Of a DNA stretch of 9,800 bases, positions 5,840 through 9,800 are shown one piece after another. The stretch comes from Bryobacteraceae bacterium (GTDB lineage Bacteria; Acidobacteriota; Terriglobia; Bryobacterales; Bryobacteraceae): positions 1-9,800 of the forward strand of contig JADGHK010000051.1 in NCBI GenBank assembly GCA_019686145.1. Direction: 5' to 3'. Positions within the stretch are counted from its first letter, which is position 1; each line of letters opens with the position of its first letter. The notes beneath the pieces were generated by a model that ran no database searches, was not told where the DNA came from, and saw only the letters and a list, made by a program, of their open reading frames with translations. The translations under genes and the position numbers were made by a program.

Positions 5840-7096
5840 ATGCGGCTCGCTTGCATCGCCGTTCTGCCAATCGTGGTGCACTCCGCCGTTCTGGCCCTTG
5901 ATCGGGAGCCCTTGAAGAAATTTCGCCTGCAGGCGATCGTGCTGGCGGACGATGACGGGTCGCGCGCCGCGGCGGCTGCCGGATTTCAGATTCAGCGATG
6001 GGTTGACTATGCCAACGAGGCATGGAGGCTTGCGCGCTTCCGGTTCGAATTCGATCCGCGTCGGATCGTTACCCTCCGGCATACACGGCTCAACCGGATG
6101 ATGGGCGAGGAGGATGGCGACTGGCCGGAAGTGCGTGGAATCGGCGACCGGATTGCGGCCCGCTTCCCGGGCCGGATCGTTGTCTTTTTCCGCCACGGTC
6201 CGGGAGAAGAACCGACCGGGCGCGGTTTTTCGTGGACCGACTACAACTTCATCGTCATGCCGGGCTTCGAGCATAGCCGTGTCTGCGGACGGCAGAACAT
6301 CGCGCTTCTGGCGCACGAACTCGGCCACTATTTCGGGCTGGTTCACACGTTCGATCGCGAGTTTCGCACAGTCCAGGAGGCAATGAGGCATTACGAGGCA
6401 GCCGGCCACGAGCTGCGCACCGGCGCTGGAAACCGCCTTTCCGATACGCCTTCGACGCCTCATATCCAGGAACTGCAATGTACGGCGGACCAGTTCGTAG
6501 AGCTCGGCGGCGAGCTTTACTTGATCCCGCGCTGGAATCTGATGTCGTACTATTACCACGCCGACCCTAAGCGCGACCTGCGCCAGCTATCGCCCCAGCA
6601 GTCTGCCTGGGCGCGGCGCGTGGCTCACCTTCGCCAGAAGGGAGGAGGACCGCTACCCTCCAACCGGACCGCGGGACAAGCGATTGCCTTCGAAAGCCTC
6701 GAAATCGAGCGGCAGAGCGGCGTATGGACAGAGGTACAGACGATGAGCCATCGGGGACCAGAGAATTGGACTCGAGGCCGCCACCTGTTCTGCAGGGCCG
6801 CGCCCAAAGGATCTCTGACTCTGCTGTTCCCCGTCAAGGAAGGCGGCCGTTACCGCATGGCGGTATATGGAACGCTGGCGCCGGATTACGGGAGGACTCG
6901 CTTCAGCGTCGAGGGCCGTGTTGTCGGCGAGCTCGACGGCTGGGCTCCGTTGATTACCCCGAGCGGCCGGGTTGGTCTCAAGACGGTACGGCTGCAGGCA
7001 GGAACGCATCGATTCCGGATTGATGTATTGGGGAAGAACGCGGAGTCGAACGGATATCACTTCGGGCTGGACTGCTTGGAAGTATCAAAGCTGTAA
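5840..7096 (+). CDS. exported M43-like zinc metalloprotease with C-terminal beta-sandwich domain
   Basis: A 418-residue exported protein. Residues 1-20 form a signal peptide. The protease domain spans about 27-265. The zinc site HELGHYFGLVH (159-169) fits the metzincin pattern HExxHxxGxxH with ligands His159, His163 and His169 and catalytic Glu160. It is followed by SDTP (201-204) and the Met-turn NLMSYY (233-238), an arrangement matching the pappalysin/cytophagalysin family M43. Cys149 and Cys214 could form a disulfide as in M43. The second domain (about 276-418) is strand-rich, with GGRYRMAVYGTLAPDYG (335-351) and LQAGTHRFRIDVLGKN (385-400); it resembles the galactose-binding-like or jelly-roll modules at the ends of DUF2961-type proteins, and may bind a carbohydrate or cell-surface target. 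Substrate unknown. The 3' end converges on the GH27-like gene with a two-base gap. Confidence 0.85.
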   Translation: MRLACIAVLPIVVHSAVLALDREPLKKFRLQAIVLADDDGSRAAAAAGFQIQRWVDYANEAWRLARFRFEFDPRRIVTLRHTRLNRMMGEEDGDWPEVRGIGDRIAARFPGRIVVFFRHGPGEEPTGRGFSWTDYNFIVMPGFEHSRVCGRQNIALLAHELGHYFGLVHTFDREFRTVQEAMRHYEAAGHELRTGAGNRLSDTPSTPHIQELQCTADQFVELGGELYLIPRWNLMSYYYHADPKRDLRQLSPQQSAWARRVAHLRQKGGGPLPSNRTAGQAIAFESLEIERQSGVWTEVQTMSHRGPENWTRGRHLFCRAAPKGSLTLLFPVKEGGRYRMAVYGTLAPDYGRTRFSVEGRVVGELDGWAPLITPSGRVGLKTVRLQAGTHRFRIDVLGKNAESNGYHFGLDCLEVSKL

Positions 7097-7098
7097 AG

Positions 7099-7959
7099 CT
7101 ATTTCATCACCTTCAGGAGAACGGCCCCGCCAGCGGGAACCTCGGCTGTGTAGCCATCGACAAATTGCCCCAGGTTCCTTCGCGCCCAAACGTCGCGGAC
7201 AGGCAGGCTGCCATGCAGTTTCAGTTCCCCCCATGTCACGCTGACGCGGGCCGGCGCAGTCCCCCGGTTGACGAGCGCGACGGCCCAGTCGCCGCCTGCG
7301 AGCCGCCTAACCCAGACTTCGCGGTGCCCATCCTGCCATTCGCGATACCCTTGCTGCCGCAGCGGGTCATCGTGGATCGCAAGCACCTCGGGATGTGTGA
7401 GCATTTCGCGGACCGGCGCGGGCATCTTATCCATGCGGCCACGTACAAAAACAGGCGCCGCGAGGATGGCTCGAAGAGTCATCTCCGTCCGCAGCTTTTC
7501 TGCTTTCGCGCTGCTCGCGAGGTCGATCGGCGCGGAATCGCGCTCGTAGGGGACCGGGCGCGCGGGTGAGGCTGGAGCCTCGCGATCCCCATGCTTGAGG
7601 GCTCCAAAGAAGCCGTCGCACGGGTGCGGACCTGGAGAAGACATGCGTCCGAGCTTCAAGCCTTTGCTGTGCAGGTTGCTTTCAAGGGCCTCTCTATTGG
7701 GGAAGCGCTCGCCTGGACCGCTGTCGTCGAGCAGGATGTAGATGTAGCCTGCATCGCGCAGGCCGCTCGATACGAGAGCGTCTGCCAGGCGCCGCACTGC
7801 TTTCTCGTCGGCCTTGCGGTCGGCTACCCAGCCTTTGGGCGGCGTGCATGCAAGGCCAGTGCCGGAAGGAGCTGTCGATTCCGGAAGCGGCGGCGTCTGG
7901 GAATCTGCGAAGAGAGCGGTGACGATCAGGCACAGGCACAGGAGCGACCGGATCATCAC
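7099..7959 (-). CDS. exported GH27 alpha-galactosidase relative lacking the catalytic core
   Basis: A 286-residue protein with a signal peptide (about residues 1-19). Residues 36-75 (LACTPPKGW, ADALVSSGLRDAGYIYILLDD) and 96-118 (LHSKGLKLGRMSSPGP) match the start of the GH27 barrel. Residues 153-200 (LRAILAAPVFVRG, MPAPVREMLTHPEVLAIHDDPL) and 205-286 (EVWVRRLAGGDWAVALVNRG onward) match its end and the C-terminal beta domain. The part between, which in the family carries the YLKYDxC nucleophile Asp and the acid/base Asp, is replaced by a Pro/Ala/Arg-rich linker (about 125-150). Two smaller losses affect the GWNSW and DDCW regions. It is therefore unlikely to hydrolyse galactosides. The frame is unbroken, so it is either an evolved non-enzyme (sugar-binding) protein or a decaying gene kept in frame. 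Start is GTG 7959 (GGGAG nine bases upstream) or ATG 7956. It lies 15 bases after the DinB gene, probably one operon. Confidence 0.78.
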   Translation of the reverse strand: MMIRSLLCLCLIVTALFADSQTPPLPESTAPSGTGLACTPPKGWVADRKADEKAVRRLADALVSSGLRDAGYIYILLDDSGPGERFPNREALESNLHSKGLKLGRMSSPGPHPCDGFFGALKHGDREAPASPARPVPYERDSAPIDLASSAKAEKLRTEMTLRAILAAPVFVRGRMDKMPAPVREMLTHPEVLAIHDDPLRQQGYREWQDGHREVWVRRLAGGDWAVALVNRGTAPARVSVTWGELKLHGSLPVRDVWARRNLGQFVDGYTAEVPAGGAVLLKVMK

Positions 7960-7974
7960 CGCCCGCAGCTCCCG

Positions 7975-8523
7975 CTAAGCGCGCAGATACCTTTCGCGCA
8001 GGATCGTCATGTGGTGTGATGCGTGCCCTGCAATGATGTAGGCCAGGGCACGAACTGTGATCGCGTTGTTGTTCACTGTACCTTGGCGCGTCCAAGCTGA
8101 GGCGTCGAGAACGCGAAACAGGCAGAGCGTGGACTGGCGCACTACCTGAAACTCTTCGATCAACTCTCGCAAGGAACACCGCGAAAAAGGCCCAAATTCG
8201 ACGTAGGCGTTCTGTTCGAAGGCTGCGAGCGGAGTTGGATCGTTGCGGGCGATCCGGAGCGCGCGATAGCTGAAGATGCGCTCCGCGTCGATAACATGCC
8301 CCAGCGCTTCCTTGATCGACCACTTGCCGGGAGCATACCGAAAGTCGCCCTTCTCCTCAGGCACCGACGAGAGCAGCTCGATGCTTGCCTGTCCTTGACG
8401 GGTCAGATCATCGAGAATATCGCCGTCCGGAACAAGGGATACGTAAGTGTGGAAGTAGGTAGCGTACTCAGACTGGTCCGGCCTGCCGGCCGGAACCCGC
8501 ACTCGGGCAGTGGATTCCACCAT
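7975..8523 (-). CDS. DinB-family protein
   Basis: A 182-residue four-helix-bundle protein of the DinB/YfiT superfamily. Members bind a divalent metal through three histidines, and several are thiol transferases using bacillithiol, mycothiol or glutathione. The motif GKWSIKEALGHVIDAERIF (residues 66-84) supplies the first ligand, His76. RALAYIIAGHASHHMTILRERYL (158-180) supplies His167 and His171 in the typical HxxxH spacing. Together these indicate an intact metal site. No signal peptide is present, so it is cytoplasmic. The start ATG at 8523 keeps the whole N-terminal region; no Shine-Dalgarno sequence is seen, and a weak -10-like TACGCT (8536-8531) lies seven bases upstream. The next gene (GH27-like) starts 15 bases after the stop. 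The substrate is not evident. Confidence 0.88.
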   Translation of the reverse strand: MVESTARVRVPAGRPDQSEYATYFHTYVSLVPDGDILDDLTRQGQASIELLSSVPEEKGDFRYAPGKWSIKEALGHVIDAERIFSYRALRIARNDPTPLAAFEQNAYVEFGPFSRCSLRELIEEFQVVRQSTLCLFRVLDASAWTRQGTVNNNAITVRALAYIIAGHASHHMTILRERYLRA

Positions 8524-8581
8524 GCGCTTGAGCGTAGCACAGACGATGATCGGTGAGTGATACTCTGAAGGGATTTAGAAC

Positions 8582-8956
8582 ATGATCCAGGGAATTGAAC
8601 ACGCGGCCATCGCCGCGGCCAATGTGTCTGCTCTTGCCGATTGGTACGTTGCGACTCTCGGCTTTACGATCGTCTACCAGTCCCCCAATGCCACGTTTGT
8701 GAAAGCAGCAGACGGAGGCCTGATCGAGATTATTCAATCCGAGGGAGAGAGGCCTCCTCAGAATCTGAAGACGCCCGGGTTCCGCCACCTGGCCTTGACC
8801 GTGAAGGATTTTGATGCTGCCTACGCGGAGCTTCAGGCGAAGAATGTCTCCTTCCTCGGTCCGCCTCAGGAAAGCAAAGGGAACAAGGTCGTCTTCTTCA
8901 CGGACCCTGAGGGCAACATATTGCACCTTCTGCAACGGGCAAAGCCGCTCGCATAG
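8582..8956 (+). CDS. VOC (glyoxalase/bleomycin-resistance/dioxygenase) fold protein
   Basis: A 124-residue single VOC unit made of two beta-alpha-beta-beta-beta modules. GIEHAAIAAANVSALADWYV (residues 4-23) begins module one and FRHLALTVKDFDAAYAEL (67-84) module two. Metal-ligand positions are His7, Glu49 (LIEII), His69 and His115 (EGNILHLLQ). The last is usually Glu, so the site would be His/Glu/His/His. Members include glyoxalase I, epimerases, fosfomycin or bleomycin resistance proteins and dioxygenases; the reaction here cannot be told. GAAGGGA at 8567-8573 is a fair ribosome binding site eight bases before the ATG, and GATACT (8559-8564) a possible -10. The 58-base gap to the divergent DinB gene must hold both promoters. 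The 3' end converges with the DUF4440-like gene seven bases away. Confidence 0.9.
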   Translation: MIQGIEHAAIAAANVSALADWYVATLGFTIVYQSPNATFVKAADGGLIEIIQSEGERPPQNLKTPGFRHLALTVKDFDAAYAELQAKNVSFLGPPQESKGNKVVFFTDPEGNILHLLQRAKPLA

Positions 8957-8963
8957 CCGCAGG

Positions 8964-9392
8964 CTACGGAATCTTCGTTGTCTGGTGTGCGGCGAGGCGC
9001 CACGCGCCGCCCTGCTTTACCCACAGGTGCATCATCATGATGTGGTCGTTGAATGGACGGCGATCGCTCGTCCCTCTCATGCGCATGATGCAGTGGGCGA
9101 CGGCGGAGTCGCCGTAGGGGACTACCTGAATCTTTTCGTGATCGATGCCTTCGTAGCGCTGCGCGCCCGATTTTAACCGGTCGAGGTACTGCTGTTTGGT
9201 TTCGATCACACCGGTCGAGTGCGCATAAATCAGGCTTGGCGTCAGCACCTTTTCAAGAGTGGCTGCGTCGCGGGCGACGACGGCTGCGGCCCACTTCTTC
9301 TCCGCCTCACGAATCTCCTCTTCAACGCCAGCGAGGACGGGACTGGCGGTGATGACGGCCATCATCAGGATGGCAAACCGAAATCGCTTCAT
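8964..9392 (-). CDS. exported SnoaL/DUF4440-like (NTF2-fold) protein
   Basis: A 142-residue protein with a signal peptide (MKRFRFAILMMAVITASPVLA, residues 1-21, cleavage likely after Ala21). The mature part is a single NTF2-like domain of the DUF4440 kind. An N-terminal helix EEIREAEKKWAAAVVARDAATLEKVL (25-50) leads into LTPSLIYAHSTGVIETKQQYLDRL (50-73), the usual 'sees its substrate cavity' region with Tyr56, His58 and Thr60. Strands follow, with AVAHCIMRMRG (92-102), MMMHLWVKQGGAWRLAAHQTT (119-139). Domains of this fold are either enzymes or ligand-binding proteins; no substrate is indicated. The ATG has no Shine-Dalgarno sequence but a good -10-like element eight bases upstream. The gene follows the L,D-transpeptidase gene on the same strand after 48 bases. 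Confidence 0.85.
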   Translation of the reverse strand: MKRFRFAILMMAVITASPVLAGVEEEIREAEKKWAAAVVARDAATLEKVLTPSLIYAHSTGVIETKQQYLDRLKSGAQRYEGIDHEKIQVVPYGDSAVAHCIMRMRGTSDRRPFNDHIMMMHLWVKQGGAWRLAAHQTTKIP

Positions 9393-9400
9393 GAGGGCAC

Positions 9401-9406
9401 ATCATA
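9401..9406 (-). promoter_or_regulatory. -10-like element before the DUF4440-like gene
   Basis: On the - strand TATGAT (9406-9401) matches TATAAT at five of six bases and ends eight bases before the ATG at 9392, the same spacing as at hom. A start of transcription near 9394 would leave almost no leader. A CTGACA lies too close upstream (8-base spacer) to be its -35. Confidence 0.4.
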
Positions 9407-9440
9407 TCGCGCTTTGTCAGGACGAATCGAGCGCACTGTG

Positions 9441-9800
9441 TTAGCTGGGGTTGGGAAGGGCGATGGCAGTTTCCCACCATGCGGGGTTGAGCCATGGCCG
9501 GGGCCGGCTGAAATCGTAATTGCCGATGATCAGGACCGGCGTTCCTTCCTTCAACACGTTCTGCCCGTCTTCGCTTAGCGTCCATTCATCGCCCCATTGG
9601 TATAGCCAGATCGCGTCGCGCTCGAGCAGCCGGACACAGGCGTGGCTTGCAGGACGGCCGGGCAGCGTGTACTGGTGGAATGCCAGGCCGCGCTTGCTGT
9701 GGAAGTTGAAATACCAGTTCATCAGCCACGTTTCGTCGATTGTGCTTCGCCTCGATCTGGCTCGCCAGTTCAGATGGAACAGTCCGGTCGGTGTCGGATC
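9441..9800 (-). CDS. L,D-transpeptidase (YkuD), 5' end cut by window
   Basis: C-terminal 119 residues of a YkuD-type L,D-transpeptidase, a periplasmic enzyme that makes 3-3 peptidoglycan cross-links or attaches proteins to peptidoglycan. The frame is open to the right edge of the window and already in the domain: DPTPTGLFHLNW (9800-9765) is the usual 'tPtG.f' strand, so the start lies outside and the ATG at 9722 is internal. The active site is FHQYTLPGRPASHACVRL, with the catalytic cysteine in SHAC and a His fourteen residues before it; most relatives have SHGC, so Gly to Ala is a small deviation. After the domain come about 55 residues ending in a Trp/Pro-rich tail (PRPWLNPAWWE). The following DUF4440-like gene has its own -10-like element. 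Confidence 0.9.
   Translation of the reverse strand, partial: DPTPTGLFHLNWRARSRRSTIDETWLMNWYFNFHSKRGLAFHQYTLPGRPASHACVRLLERDAIWLYQWGDEWTLSEDGQNVLKEGTPVLIIGNYDFSRPRPWLNPAWWETAIALPNPS

Noticed and set aside
5678..6559. Long open frame (293 codons) on the - strand
   Set aside because: Antisense to the metalloprotease gene, whose zinc motif and Met-turn prove the + strand frame; the - strand product has no recognisable features.
7089..7100. AGCT-GTAA-AGCT hairpin with a GNRA-like loop at the 7096/7099 junction
   Set aside because: A four-base-pair stem is expected by chance, and no T tract follows.
8954..8966. TAGCC-GCA-GGCTA hairpin covering both stop codons, as a two-way terminator
   Set aside because: Only five base pairs and no T tract on either strand.
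1..9800. CRISPR array, toxin-antitoxin pair, phage, transposon or other defence system
   Set aside because: No repeat-spacer pattern, integrase or transposase motif, tRNA-linked attachment site or nuclease domain was found on either strand.

Overview
The window reads as an ordinary chromosomal stretch from a GC-rich, free-living bacterium. The gene content suggests an acidobacterium of the Solibacter/Bryobacter type: many exported proteins of unknown function, a DinB-fold protein, a DUF4440-like exported protein, a carbohydrate-enzyme relative, and short gene sets that switch strand often. That placement is an inference from style and family resemblance, not from a marker gene. I see fourteen protein-coding genes, two of them cut by the window edges, packed with short gaps. 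The longest gene-free stretch is about 216 bases (1010-1225). There is no rRNA, tRNA, insertion sequence, CRISPR array, phage gene or recognisable defence system.

Left part (1-3411), all on the + strand: the C-terminal part of a TlpA-like thioredoxin; a 150-residue START-like (SRPBCC) protein with a clear ribosome binding site; a stand-alone receiver-like domain that has lost its phosphorylation residues; an exported protein of unknown function; and, overlapping that gene by four bases (TTGA), a PLP-dependent D-threonine aldolase/D-serine dehydratase-type enzyme.

Middle (3440-5793): on the - strand, homoserine dehydrogenase (hom) with a C-terminal ACT domain is followed by a SAM-dependent methyltransferase whose TTG start overlaps the hom stop codon (again TTGA) and which begins with a signal peptide. 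Divergent from hom is a 104-residue exported, charged, helical protein.

Right part (5840-9800): an exported M43-like zinc metalloprotease with a C-terminal beta-sandwich domain (+); converging on it, a DinB-family protein followed by an exported, internally deleted relative of family GH27 alpha-galactosidases (-); a VOC-fold protein (+); an exported SnoaL/DUF4440-like protein (-); and the C-terminal part of an L,D-transpeptidase (-) cut by the right edge.

No single pathway ties the window together. Two small translationally coupled pairs (exported protein/PLP enzyme and hom/methyltransferase) are the closest to functional units. The points most worth a second look are the catalytic-core-deleted GH27 relative, the exported methyltransferase coupled to hom, several starts that sit 7-9 bases after a -10-like element and may give leaderless mRNAs, and the metalloprotease/beta-sandwich fusion. 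I did not find a convincing new multi-gene system.
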